Shown here in pieces: positions 7,432 through 14,565 of a DNA stretch of 19,690 nucleotides. The stretch is from NCBI GenBank assembly GCA_036166415.1, contig JAYZHP010000032.1, positions 1-19,690 on the forward strand, given 5' to 3'. The notes beneath the pieces are model-generated. The model saw nothing but the letters and a program-made list of their open reading frames with translations, was not told where the DNA came from and made no database searches. Position 1 is the stretch's first letter. Each line of letters starts with the position of its first letter. The position numbers were made by a program, and so were the translations under genes. This DNA comes from TMED108 sp036166415. Its GTDB lineage: Bacteria; Fidelibacterota; Marinisomatia; Marinisomatales; TCS55.

Positions 7432-9009
7432 ATGCTTCAAGATATAGGATTAACAGTACTAACCGTGCTTGTTTTAGCTATGGTCTCAATTCCACCATTG
7501 CTTTTTCTAGTATGGTACTTTTACGATAAAAGACAAACCCAGCACTCAGTTTTAAGAAATTTCCCTATTTTAGGTCGAGTTAGATATTTCCTAGAGATGC
7601 TTGGGCCTGAACTTAGACAGTATATGTTTGACTCTGACTATGAAGGAAAGCCATTTAGTAGATCTGACTTTTCAAATATTGTAGTTCAAGGGAAGTACTT
7701 AAAAACTGTTATCGCATTTGGCTCTAAAAGAGATTTTGACAAGCCAGGTTTATATATTCGAAATTCGATGTTTCCTAAGCAAAAAGAAGAGATGAAAGTA
7801 ATGCTTTCCCCGAAAATCAAAACAAAAAGGTATGTTGGAACCGAAGGGCTTTTCTCAAGAAAAGAACATCTTGAAGATGTAGAGGTTTCGCCATGGACGC
7901 TTCCAAAGGATTCTTCAATCATCATTGGAAAAAATTGTAAGAACCCATGGGTTGTATCTGGTCCAGTTGGTATGAGCGCAATGAGTTATGGAGCATTAGG
8001 GGAGAATGCCATTAGCGCTATTAGCCATGGTCTTGGAGCGGCGACGGGTTCCTGGGTTCATACTGGTGAAGGTGGACTTGCTCCATATCATACGATTGGT
8101 GAAGGAGATGTAATTATGCAGATTGGTTCTGGAATCTTTGGAGTAAGAAATGAAGATGGAACATTTAGTTGGGAAAAATTTAAAGAAAAAGCATCAAACC
8201 CTCATTTACGCTGTTTTGAGATAAAGCTTGCTCAAGGAGCAAAAATTAGAGGTGGGCATGTTGAGGGAAGTAAGATTAATGAAGAAATTGCAGAGATAAG
8301 AGGCGTTGCTCCATGGAAAACAGTCGACTCTCCAAATCGGCACAATCAATTCCATGATTTGAATTCATTATTTGACTTTATAGATGAAATGAGAAATGTT
8401 GGAGGAAAACCAGTAGGAATAAAAATTGTAATGGGTGGACCAGACAGTGCGGATGATTTAGCAAAGTTAATGCAGGAAACCGGTCGAGGGCCTGACTTTG
8501 TTACCGTTGATGGAAGTGAAGGAGGTTCAGGTGCAACTTATCAAGAAATGGCTGACACAATGGGCCTTCCTATTAGTTCAGGATTAATTTATTGTGATGA
8601 TGCATTACGGAAGTACGGTGTTAGGGATCGGGTAAAGATTTTTGCTAGTGGAAAACTATTTAGCCCTGATAAAATTGCAATAGCATTAGCATCAGGGGCT
8701 GATCTTATTAATATTGCTAGAGGGATGATGATTTCAGTAGGTTGCATTGGGGCGATGAAATGCCATACAAATACATGCCCAGTTGGCGTTGCGACAACTG
8801 ATCCCAGCCATCAAAAAGCTTTAGTTGTTGATGAAAAGAAATGGCGTGTTTTAAATTATGTAATTACTCTTCGAAATGGCCTACATACTCTCGCAGCTGC
8901 TTCTGGGATAGATTCGTATACTAAATTTGAGCGAAAACATGTAGTATATAGAGATCAATATGGAAAGGTAACCGCTTTAGATGATCTATTTCCCTATCCA
9001 AATAATTAA
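7432..9009 (+). CDS. Membrane-anchored glutamate synthase-like FMN/Fe-S protein (GltB central domain)
   Basis: This 525-aa protein has one N-terminal membrane segment (about 5-29), a basic linker, then the FMN-binding (alpha/beta)8 domain of glutamate synthase (Pfam Glu_synthase type). Motifs include PVGMSAMSYGALG, HTGEGGLAPYH, FEIKLAQGAKIRGG, VTVDGSEGGSGATY and MKCHTNTCPVGVATTDP. Cys438, Cys444 and Cys449 (C-x5-C-x4-C) match the three ligands of the 3Fe-4S cluster in GltB. The N-terminal glutamine amidotransferase domain and the C-terminal GXGXG domain of true glutamate synthase are absent. The enzyme therefore cannot take ammonia from glutamine by itself, and its real reaction is unknown for this widespread group. 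The ATG at 7432 follows AAGGA by about 12 nt, 21 nt after the Usp gene. Confidence 0.88.
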   Translation: MLQDIGLTVLTVLVLAMVSIPPLLFLVWYFYDKRQTQHSVLRNFPILGRVRYFLEMLGPELRQYMFDSDYEGKPFSRSDFSNIVVQGKYLKTVIAFGSKRDFDKPGLYIRNSMFPKQKEEMKVMLSPKIKTKRYVGTEGLFSRKEHLEDVEVSPWTLPKDSSIIIGKNCKNPWVVSGPVGMSAMSYGALGENAISAISHGLGAATGSWVHTGEGGLAPYHTIGEGDVIMQIGSGIFGVRNEDGTFSWEKFKEKASNPHLRCFEIKLAQGAKIRGGHVEGSKINEEIAEIRGVAPWKTVDSPNRHNQFHDLNSLFDFIDEMRNVGGKPVGIKIVMGGPDSADDLAKLMQETGRGPDFVTVDGSEGGSGATYQEMADTMGLPISSGLIYCDDALRKYGVRDRVKIFASGKLFSPDKIAIALASGADLINIARGMMISVGCIGAMKCHTNTCPVGVATTDPSHQKALVVDEKKWRVLNYVITLRNGLHTLAAASGIDSYTKFERKHVVYRDQYGKVTALDDLFPYPNN

Positions 9010-9027
9010 CCAACCGACTTTCTTGTA

Positions 9028-9056
9028 GTAAAGAAAAACAGTTGTTAATTTATAAT
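9028..9056 (+). promoter_or_regulatory. Candidate promoter for the PuuD-like gene
   Basis: A perfect TATAAT (9051-9056) lies in the 86-nt gap before the PuuD-like gene. A transcript start near 9063 would leave a leader of about 33 nt containing the strong AAGGAG (9083-9088). No good TTGACA-like hexamer sits 16-18 nt upstream; TTGTAG at 9023-9028 is 22 nt away. The call therefore rests mainly on the -10 match. Confidence 0.4.
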
Positions 9057-9095
9057 CATGATTCACGCTTTCAAAAACAATGAAGGAGTTCAGTT

Positions 9096-9875
9096 ATGGA
9101 ATTGATTCACCCAATATTTAAGTGGTTGCATATTATTGCCGGGGTAATGTGGATAGGCCTATTATACTTTTTTAATTTTATTAACGGACATTTTGCTGCT
9201 ACCCTTGATGGTGATAGCAAGAAAAAAGTCGTTCCAGAACTAATGCCAAGAGCACTATACTGGTTCAGATGGGGAGCCGCTTGGACTTGGTTTACTGGGG
9301 TTGTTCTACTCTTGGTTGTTTATTATCATGGTGGACTTACTTTTGATGATGGCTCCAATTGGGAAGTCCCAGCCTTTATAATGATAGGATTTACTTTTTT
9401 AGCTGTTTTTTTGTACGACTACATTTATAAAACTAGTCTTGCATCAAATGTAAGACTTATTACAATTATTAGCTTTGCGTTGATTGGAATAACTGTCTAT
9501 TTAATGAAAGAATGGAGTGGGTTTAGCTACCGCTCCTTTAATATTCATTTGGGAGCATTATTTGGAACAAATATGGCATTTAATGTTTGGTTTCGAATTT
9601 GGCCAGCACAACAAAAGATTATTACTGCTATAAAAAATGGTGAAGCACCTGATGGCTCATTAGTTGCTTTAGCAGGATTGCGTTCGAAACATAATACATA
9701 TATGAGCGTTCCATTGATTTGGACAATGATGAATCAACATACAACAGTCTTGGCTGGAGGAAACTTTGGCATTGCCTCCTCCACCAATTGGCTTGTACTA
9801 ATGATTGTTATTGCCCTTGGTTGGCATATAGTTTTTCAACTGTACAAGAAATCAGCCAAAATTAAAGGGTTTTAG
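9096..9875 (+). CDS. PuuD-type (urate hydroxylase N-terminal domain) membrane protein without cytochrome c domain
   Basis: This 259-aa protein has about 6-8 membrane segments and shares the text of the PuuD/DUF989 membrane domain: KWLHIIAGVMWIG (9-21), NGHF (30-33), YWFRWGAAWTWFTG, HLGALFGTNMAFNVWFRIWPAQQKII and RSKHNTYMSVPLIWTM. Several buried His (12, 32 and those in the HLGALFG and KHNTYMS segments) could bind heme. Characterised PuuD proteins carry a C-terminal cytochrome c domain and oxidise urate. Here the protein ends after the membrane part and has no CxxCH, and no purine-degradation genes are nearby, so a urate role is doubtful. The start is fixed by AAGGAG at 9083-9088 with a 7-nt spacer. 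It appears to be a single-gene unit with its own promoter and a strong terminator just downstream. Confidence 0.8.
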   Translation: MELIHPIFKWLHIIAGVMWIGLLYFFNFINGHFAATLDGDSKKKVVPELMPRALYWFRWGAAWTWFTGVVLLLVVYYHGGLTFDDGSNWEVPAFIMIGFTFLAVFLYDYIYKTSLASNVRLITIISFALIGITVYLMKEWSGFSYRSFNIHLGALFGTNMAFNVWFRIWPAQQKIITAIKNGEAPDGSLVALAGLRSKHNTYMSVPLIWTMMNQHTTVLAGGNFGIASSTNWLVLMIVIALGWHIVFQLYKKSAKIKGF

Positions 9876-9885
9876 GAATAAAATA

Positions 9886-9917
9886 AAAAAGGACCTTATC
9901 GCTATAAGGTCCTTTTT
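9886..9917. terminator. Bidirectional intrinsic terminator
   Basis: A 14-bp perfect stem has a left arm at 9886-9899 (five A, then GGACCTTAT), a 4-nt CGCT loop at 9900-9903 and a right arm at 9904-9917 (ATAAGGTCC, then five T). Because the stem is flanked by A on the left and T on the right, it works as a Rho-independent terminator in both directions. It serves the plus-strand PuuD-like gene ending at 9875 and the minus-strand peroxiredoxin gene ending at 9948. Confidence 0.92.
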
Positions 9918-9947
9918 ATATATAGTTCAACTTTTCTTTTCAATTAT

Positions 9948-10418
9948 TCAATTGAGGTTATTAACTGCTTCCTCAATCTCATCATAGTTTGGTTCTACCC
10001 CAGGGTTTTCAGCAACCCATCGGTATTTTATTATCCCTTCTGAGTTTATAATAACCACTGCTCTATTTGCAGAGACATACCCCTCTAGTCCACCTAGGCC
10101 TTCAAAGGTAACGTCATACATTGTTACAACCTCGCGCTGTAAATCTGACAGTAGTTCAAAATCCAAATTATACTTTTTAGCAAATTCTGCATTTACCCAT
10201 GGAGAGTCAACGCTAATGCCTATTACTTTTGCTCCAGATACATTGAATGATTCCATATTTTCTTGTAATGCACACATTTCTGTATCACATACACCTGTAA
10301 AGGCTCCAGGATAAAAGGCAAGAATAACTGCTTGTCCAGAAAAATCAGATAGAGAAACCTTTTCTTTGTTAATATTATTTAATTCAAAGAGTGGAGCTTT
10401 TTCATTTATTTGTGACAT
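9948..10418 (-). CDS. Peroxiredoxin (thiol peroxidase, AhpC/TSA superfamily, two-Cys)
   Basis: This 156-aa cytosolic peroxiredoxin reduces hydrogen or organic peroxides using thiols. The active-site text FYPGAFTGVCDTEMCAL (35-51) places the peroxidatic Cys at 44 within the Pxx(x)T/SxxC motif. A second Cys at 49 gives C-x4-C, the same spacing as the resolving Cys in BCP/PrxQ enzymes, while PGAFTGVC itself is closer to the AhpE/Prx5-like groups. Conserved Arg is present in SANRAVVI. The start is supported by AAGGA about 8 nt upstream. The gene lies 27 nt downstream of a small Cys-rich protein gene, probably as an operon, and diverges from katG. This context makes peroxide defence the likely job. 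Assignment to the Bcp or AhpE subfamily is open. Confidence 0.92.
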   Translation of the reverse strand: MSQINEKAPLFELNNINKEKVSLSDFSGQAVILAFYPGAFTGVCDTEMCALQENMESFNVSGAKVIGISVDSPWVNAEFAKKYNLDFELLSDLQREVVTMYDVTFEGLGGLEGYVSANRAVVIINSEGIIKYRWVAENPGVEPNYDEIEEAVNNLN

Positions 10419-10445
10419 AATTAAATCCTTAGCAAAAAATTGAAA

Positions 10446-10643
10446 TTAGTTTGTTGAGCAAGCCATATCATTGCCACAGCACATTGGAGATTTTATTTTT
10501 CCATGACCTTCTGGACACATTGAAATAGCCACAGTTGATCCATCATCTTTTGTGATATGGTCATGGACCAGTGGAGTATCGCACTTTGCACAATTCATTC
10601 CAGAAACACCCATACCGCAATTTTCACATTTATAATCTGACAT
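10446..10643 (-). CDS. 65-aa Cys-rich zinc-ribbon-like protein
   Basis: This small soluble protein has nine Cys and three His in 65 residues: C6-x2-C9, C18-x2-C21, His27, His29, C43, His47, C55-C56 and C62. The first four Cys form a zinc ribbon or rubredoxin-like knuckle. The C-terminal Cys/His set could hold a second metal or a redox-active disulfide. It has no membrane segment and no named family that I recognise. The ATG at 10643 is preceded by AAAGG about 4 nt upstream on the minus strand, and a good promoter candidate lies immediately before it. The gene heads the transcript containing the peroxiredoxin and diverges from katG, so a role in metal or thiol handling during oxidative stress is a reasonable inference but unproven. 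Confidence 0.8.
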   Translation of the reverse strand: MSDYKCENCGMGVSGMNCAKCDTPLVHDHITKDDGSTVAISMCPEGHGKIKSPMCCGNDMACSTN

Positions 10644-10654
10644 AATTAACCTTT

Positions 10655-10683
10655 CTTATATTTATTAATAATCTAAAATTCAA
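10655..10683 (-). promoter_or_regulatory. Promoter candidate for the Cys-rich protein/peroxiredoxin unit
   Basis: On the minus strand, TTGAAT (10683-10678) and TATAAG (10660-10655) are separated by exactly 17 nt. Transcription would start near 10648, about 5 nt before the ATG at 10643. That leaves little or no room for the AAAGG sequence in the mRNA, so translation may be near-leaderless. Confidence 0.5.
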
Positions 10684-10696
10684 AAAATATTTCTAC

Positions 10697-10719
10697 TATT
10701 ACAAATGAAAATCGTAATA
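10697..10719. promoter_or_regulatory. Dyad between divergent peroxide-defence genes (candidate operator)
   Basis: TATTAC (10697-10702) and GTAATA (10714-10719) form a perfect 6-bp inverted repeat with an 11-nt spacer. Its centre (10708) lies about 60 nt from the predicted start of the minus-strand unit and about 70 nt from the predicted katG start. Both distances suit an activator shared by both genes, such as a LysR-family (OxyR-like) or other redox regulator. No exact OxyR, PerR or Fur consensus is present, and in AT-rich DNA such dyads also arise by chance. Confidence 0.35.
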
Positions 10720-10743
10720 TTGTATTAATAATAAATTAATTAT

Positions 10744-10771
10744 TTAACCGAATTATCATAAAATTTATATT
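10744..10771 (+). promoter_or_regulatory. Candidate katG promoter
   Basis: TTAACC (10744-10749) and TATATT (10766-10771) are 16 nt apart. They would start a transcript near 10778, with a leader of about 40 nt that includes AAAGGA (10801-10806) upstream of the katG ATG. The match is moderate in a very AT-rich region. Confidence 0.35.
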
Positions 10772-10817
10772 TAAAAGTCGGTGAATTCGAAACAAAAGAA
10801 AAAGGATAAAGAAAAAT

Positions 10818-12947
10818 ATGGAACAAGAAAATAAGTGTCCAGTAGCACACGGATCTGAAAGCCAACACACTGATGGTGCAATGTCAAATTCTCAATGGTG
10901 GCCTGGCAACCTTAATCTGGATATGCTTCACCAGCATGATAGAAAATCTGATCCCATGGATGAAGGATTTGATTACAAAAAAGAGTTTGAATCACTTGAT
11001 TTTGATTCCTTGAAAAAAGATTTAAATGAAGTTATGACCAATTCACAAGATTGGTGGCCAGCAGATTATGGGCATTACGGTCCTTTATTTGTTCGAATGA
11101 CATGGCATGCTGCTGGAACCTATAGAAATATGGATGGCCGCGGCGGCGGTAATACTGGAAATCAACGCTTCGCCCCATTAAATAGTTGGCCTGATAATGG
11201 AAATTTAGATAAAGCCCGTCGATTATTATGGCCGGTTAAACAAAAATATGGCAAAAAAATTAGTTGGGCAGATTTGTTGATTTTAGCTGGTAATGTTGCT
11301 ATAGAATCTATGGGCGGAAAAACGTTTGGATTTGGTGGTGGTAGAGAAGATATATGGGCACCAGAAAAAGATATTTTTTGGGGAAAAGAGAATGAATGGT
11401 TAGCAAATAATAGATATACTGGTGATCGTCAATTAGACCAGCCATTAGCTGCCGTTCAAATGGGCCTAATATATGTTAATCCTCAAGGACCAGATGGAAA
11501 CCCAGATCCACTTGCAAGCGCTAAAGATATTAGAGAAACATTCAAAAGAATGAATATGAATGATTATGAAACAGTAGCGTTAACTGCGGGCGGTCATACT
11601 TTTGGTAAGGCGCATGGCGCAGCAGCAGAAGAAAATGTTGAAATAGAGCCTGAGGGAGCTCCAATGGAGCAGATGGGCTTTGGTTGGAAAAATAAATATG
11701 GGACCGGAATGGGTCACGATGCTATCACTAGTGGAATAGAAGGCGCATGGACTCCAAACCCTATTCAATGGGATAATGGGTATTTTGATATGCTATTTAG
11801 TTACGAATGGGAGCTGAAAAAAAGTCCTGCTGGAGCACATCAGTGGCATCCAGTAAACCCCAAAGATGAAGATCTCGCACCAGATGCTGAAGATTCATCT
11901 GTGCGCGTAAACACAATTATGACTACTGCAGATATGGCAATGAGGGAAGACCCTGATTACTGCAAAATCTCAAAACATTTTCATGAGAATTCTGATGAGT
12001 TTGCTGATGCATTCGCAAGAGCATGGTTTAAATTATTACATAGAGATATGGGTCCAAAGAGCCGGTATTTAGGACCTGAAGTTCCTGCGGAGGATTTAAT
12101 ATGGCAAGACCCTGTCCCAGCTGGAAATATTGATTACAATGTAGATGAAGTAAAACAACGCATTAGTGATAGTGACTTAACTATTCAGGAGATGGTGGAA
12201 ACGGCTTGGGCTAGCGCATCAACATTTAGAGGTTCTGATCTGCGTGGAGGGGCAAATGGCGCCAGAATTCGTTTGGCACCGCAGAAAGATTGGAAAGCGA
12301 ACAAGCCTGAACAGTTATCTCGTGTATTAAATATTCTTGAACCTATTGCAAAAGAAACTGGTGCTTCAGTTGCAGATGTAATTGTGCTTGCTGGAAATGT
12401 TGGCGTTGAAAAAGCATCTGGAGCTAGTGTTCCTTTTTCTCCGGGCAGAGGCGATGCAACCAATGAACAAACTGATGCTGAATCGTTTGAAGCTTTAGAG
12501 CCATATTCAGATGGTTTTCGCAATTATCATAATGATGATTTTAGTGTAAATGCTGAGAATATGTTATTAGACAAATCACAGTTATTAGGCCTTACTGCCC
12601 CAGAAATGACAGTGCTGGTTGGAGGAATGCGCTCACTTGGAATTAGCGGAAATGAACATGGTCTCTTTTCTCAGAATTCAGATAAACTTTCCAATAAATT
12701 TTTTGTTCATCTTTTGGATATGAAAGTTGAATGGAAACCAACAGGGAAAAATAGCTACGAAGCTACTGATCGCATAAGTGGAGAAAAAGTAAGAACTGCC
12801 ACTAGAGCCGATCTTGTATTTGGTTCAAATTCGCAATTACGAGCTTTGGCGGAAGTTTATGCTTCTAGTGACTCAGATCAGAAATTTACCATTGATTTTG
12901 TTAGCGCATGGACTAAGGTCATGAATAATGACCGTTTTGATCATTAA
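10818..12947 (+). CDS. katG: Catalase-peroxidase (HPI)
   Basis: This 709-aa bifunctional heme enzyme destroys hydrogen peroxide as a catalase and also has peroxidase activity. The N-terminal catalytic domain has the distal pocket Arg93-Trp96-His97 (VRMTWHAAGTYR), Tyr219 in LIYVNPQGP, Met245 in FKRMNMND and the proximal heme ligand His260 in GGHTFGKAHG. The Trp96-Tyr219-Met245 trio needed for the covalent adduct that gives catalase activity is therefore intact. The C-terminal half is the usual duplicated, heme-less domain (ETAWASASTFRGSDLRGGANGARIRL). The length is close to the family norm of about 720-740 aa. The ATG at 10818 follows AAAGGA by 11 nt. It diverges from the peroxiredoxin unit and is followed by flavodoxin, forming an oxidative-stress neighbourhood. 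No signal peptide is visible, so it should be cytosolic. Confidence 0.98.
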   Translation: MEQENKCPVAHGSESQHTDGAMSNSQWWPGNLNLDMLHQHDRKSDPMDEGFDYKKEFESLDFDSLKKDLNEVMTNSQDWWPADYGHYGPLFVRMTWHAAGTYRNMDGRGGGNTGNQRFAPLNSWPDNGNLDKARRLLWPVKQKYGKKISWADLLILAGNVAIESMGGKTFGFGGGREDIWAPEKDIFWGKENEWLANNRYTGDRQLDQPLAAVQMGLIYVNPQGPDGNPDPLASAKDIRETFKRMNMNDYETVALTAGGHTFGKAHGAAAEENVEIEPEGAPMEQMGFGWKNKYGTGMGHDAITSGIEGAWTPNPIQWDNGYFDMLFSYEWELKKSPAGAHQWHPVNPKDEDLAPDAEDSSVRVNTIMTTADMAMREDPDYCKISKHFHENSDEFADAFARAWFKLLHRDMGPKSRYLGPEVPAEDLIWQDPVPAGNIDYNVDEVKQRISDSDLTIQEMVETAWASASTFRGSDLRGGANGARIRLAPQKDWKANKPEQLSRVLNILEPIAKETGASVADVIVLAGNVGVEKASGASVPFSPGRGDATNEQTDAESFEALEPYSDGFRNYHNDDFSVNAENMLLDKSQLLGLTAPEMTVLVGGMRSLGISGNEHGLFSQNSDKLSNKFFVHLLDMKVEWKPTGKNSYEATDRISGEKVRTATRADLVFGSNSQLRALAEVYASSDSDQKFTIDFVSAWTKVMNNDRFDH

Positions 12948-12988
12948 GCTCATTTGATCAGTTAGAAAAAAAATAAATTATTGCGATA

Positions 12989-13018
12989 TTGAGACTTAGT
13001 ATCATTAATTTCTATTAT
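12989..13018 (+). promoter_or_regulatory. Candidate flavodoxin promoter
   Basis: TTGAGA (12989-12994) and TATTAT (13013-13018) are 18 nt apart in the katG-flavodoxin gap. Start of transcription near 13025 would leave a leader of about 25 nt that carries the strong Shine-Dalgarno. No convincing terminator follows katG, so read-through from katG is also possible. Confidence 0.4.
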
Positions 13019-13037
13019 CTCAAACAAATAAAAAAAT

Positions 13038-13043
13038 AAGGAG
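13038..13043 (+). promoter_or_regulatory. Ribosome binding site that fixes a GTG start
   Basis: AAGGAG lies 6 nt before the GTG at 13050. There is no ATG near this position in the flavodoxin frame, so this site decides the start codon. Confidence 0.85.
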
Positions 13044-13049
13044 TTATTT

Positions 13050-13562
13050 GTGGAAAAGATTGGAATGTTCTGGGGGAGCACCACCGGAAATCAAGAAGAA
13101 GCAGCTAAGTTTTTAAGTGATTATATGGTATCTGAGGGTTTTGAGATTGATTCGTACGATATCAAATCAACTGATCCATCTAAAATGCTAGAATACAAGC
13201 AACTAATAATTGGTTGCCCTACTTGGAATGTTGGCGAGCTCCAAGAAGATTGGGAAAAAGTTTATGAAGCTTATAAAAAATTAGACTTTAATGGTATAAC
13301 AGCAGCATTTTTTGGTTGCGGAGATCAGGTGGGTTATAGTGCTAACTTTCTAGATGCCATTGGTTTTTTAGCAAAGCCTTTTATGGAAAAAGGGGGGAAT
13401 CTAATTGGTAAATGGTCAACCGAAGGATACGAATTTGATGAATCTGAAGCACTAGATGGCGATGAGTTTCTAGGGCTTGGACTTGATAATGATAACCAAG
13501 AAGATGAAACCGAAGAAAGATTAATTATTTGGGCTGAATTAATCAGGGACGATTTTAAATAA
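13050..13562 (+). CDS. fldA: Long-chain flavodoxin (FldA type)
   Basis: This 170-aa FMN-binding electron carrier starts with GTG. The phosphate-binding loop GSTTGNQEEA is at 9-18. The 50s loop PTWNVGELQEDW supplies the Trp stacking on FMN, and the 90s loop GCGDQVGYSANFLDAIG supplies the Tyr. The extra segment FLGLGLDNDNQEDET near residues 140-154 defines the long-chain class. The C terminus (ERLIIWAELIRDDF) is typical of FldA. Flavodoxins replace ferredoxin under iron limitation or oxidative damage. The position directly after katG, with no iron-sulfur competitor nearby, suggests a role in redox stress, but regulation cannot be proved from sequence. Its redox partners are not encoded in this window. 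Confidence 0.96.
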   Translation: MEKIGMFWGSTTGNQEEAAKFLSDYMVSEGFEIDSYDIKSTDPSKMLEYKQLIIGCPTWNVGELQEDWEKVYEAYKKLDFNGITAAFFGCGDQVGYSANFLDAIGFLAKPFMEKGGNLIGKWSTEGYEFDESEALDGDEFLGLGLDNDNQEDETEERLIIWAELIRDDFK

Positions 13563-13705
13563 ATCCTAATATCTTAATTCATTAGTCAAATGAATTTGAA
13601 TTACTAGTACCAAATTTTCGCCAAAAACGTTTGCTTTCCTAAATCCTGTAATTATTGTAAATTTGCCCTTCGAGGTAATCCCAATTATTAATAGGATATT
13701 TATAT

Positions 13706-14137
13706 ATGTCTAAATGGACAAAAGAGCAATTCGTAGAAGATATGCGCAATAAATGCTCTCGTGAAATAGCAAAAATCGGAGAAAAAATCATTGAGTTTTC
13801 TGATACCCATGCCACTGAAGTAACATGGGGTAGAGGTGATGACCATGGAACATTTACATTCCGCTCAGATTCTGATGTAGGAATATTACCATTATTTCAT
13901 ATGACATCTTCAGGTCAAATGAATTTTCAAATAAATTTTTTGCGAGAAAAAGAATTGCCAAAACAAGTCATGAGGGATTTAGTGGTTAAAATGGAGGCAA
14001 ATTTCTTAAGAGATTATGATAATGAATCATACCCTGTAGATGGATATGAGGAGATGGAATATCTTTTTCATACCTACTCACAAGTTGACAAATTCCTCAG
14101 CGCCATCGAGGGTTGTGTCTACAGACTAAAACAGTAA
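13706..14137 (+). CDS. Uncharacterised 143-aa soluble protein
   Basis: I do not recognise a named family. The protein has an amphipathic N-terminal helix (about 5-32, rich in Lys/Glu), then a beta-rich segment starting TWGRGDDHGTFTF (40-52), LPLFHMTSSGQMNFQINF, and a C-terminal helical part. A W-G-x-G-x3-G-(S/T)-F stretch followed by a G-x-M-x-F-x-I-x-F strand recalls an uncharacterised domain seen in assorted bacterial hypothetical proteins, but this is a weak memory match. No signal peptide, membrane segment or metal motif is present. AGGA about 9 nt upstream supports the ATG at 13706. The 143-nt upstream gap contains no convincing terminator or promoter. The next gene begins at or inside its 3' end. 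Confidence 0.75.
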   Translation: MSKWTKEQFVEDMRNKCSREIAKIGEKIIEFSDTHATEVTWGRGDDHGTFTFRSDSDVGILPLFHMTSSGQMNFQINFLREKELPKQVMRDLVVKMEANFLRDYDNESYPVDGYEEMEYLFHTYSQVDKFLSAIEGCVYRLKQ

Positions 14138-14565
14138 TATTGTATCCTGACTTATACTTACTAAGCGCCCTACTTACATTTGTTGGTGGGGCGCTTTCTT
14201 TTTATTTCTATGGCGTCTATTCAAAAATATTTTCTTTTGATCAAATATTTATTCCAAGTTTTTGTAAACTAACAAATGAAGATTGTACATCAATTATTGA
14301 TACTAGATATGGTAGAATTTTTGGTTATTCGAATGTATCTATTGGAACCTTATTTCTTTTTTTCCATACGACTATCCTAATTACAACTTCCTTTAATATC
14401 ACCCATTATTATTTACCATTATTTATGAGCTTTTTATCCCTATTAATAGGGGCTTATTTAATATATGGTTTGATTAAATTAAATGTAAAATGCAATATAT
14501 GTATTACCGTTCATCTAATTAATTTTATAGTATTCGTATTGCAAATATCTATGTTGATCAAATGA
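14113..14565 (+). CDS. VKOR-family (vitamin K epoxide reductase-like) membrane thiol oxidoreductase
   Basis: This 150-aa protein has four predicted membrane segments. Two loop Cys (C51, C58), Ser/Asn in GYSNVSIG (71-78) and the active-site C127-N-I-C130 pair near the last segment match the bacterial VKOR pattern. Such enzymes pass electrons from periplasmic thiol oxidases to quinones. No ATG begins this frame. The TTG at 14113 gives a 25-nt overlap with the previous gene, while the TTG at 14140 just after that gene's stop gives 141 aa. The second is equally plausible, so the start is uncertain. A terminator-like hairpin lies inside the first membrane segment's codons. No DsbA-like partner is encoded nearby. 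The stop overlaps the next gene by 4 nt. Confidence 0.78.
   Translation: MCLQTKTVILYPDLYLLSALLTFVGGALSFYFYGVYSKIFSFDQIFIPSFCKLTNEDCTSIIDTRYGRIFGYSNVSIGTLFLFFHTTILITTSFNITHYYLPLFMSFLSLLIGAYLIYGLIKLNVKCNICITVHLINFIVFVLQISMLIK
14163..14203 (+). terminator. Terminator-like hairpin inside VKOR coding sequence
   Basis: AAGCGCCC (14163-14170) and GGGCGCTT (14189-14196) form a perfect 8-bp GC-rich stem with an 18-nt loop, followed by a T-rich tract (TTCTTTTT at 14196-14203). It begins 26 nt after the stop of the upstream gene and lies within the first membrane segment's codons of the VKOR-like gene. The long loop weakens the case compared with the hairpin at 5168, but the GC stem stands out in AT-rich sequence. 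Confidence 0.5.

Noticed and set aside
12185..12523. 112-aa minus-strand reading frame inside katG
   Set aside because: It is antisense to the C-terminal domain of a full-length, well-conserved katG and has no motif of its own.
12936..12957. Repeated TTTGATCA at the end of katG as a possible terminator
   Set aside because: It is a short direct repeat without a GC stem or T-run, so it has no terminator character.
13563..13705. Possible promoter (TTGCTT-n16-TATTGT) before the 143-aa gene
   Set aside because: The -10 match is poor and AT-rich DNA offers many such pairs, so it is not listed as a feature.
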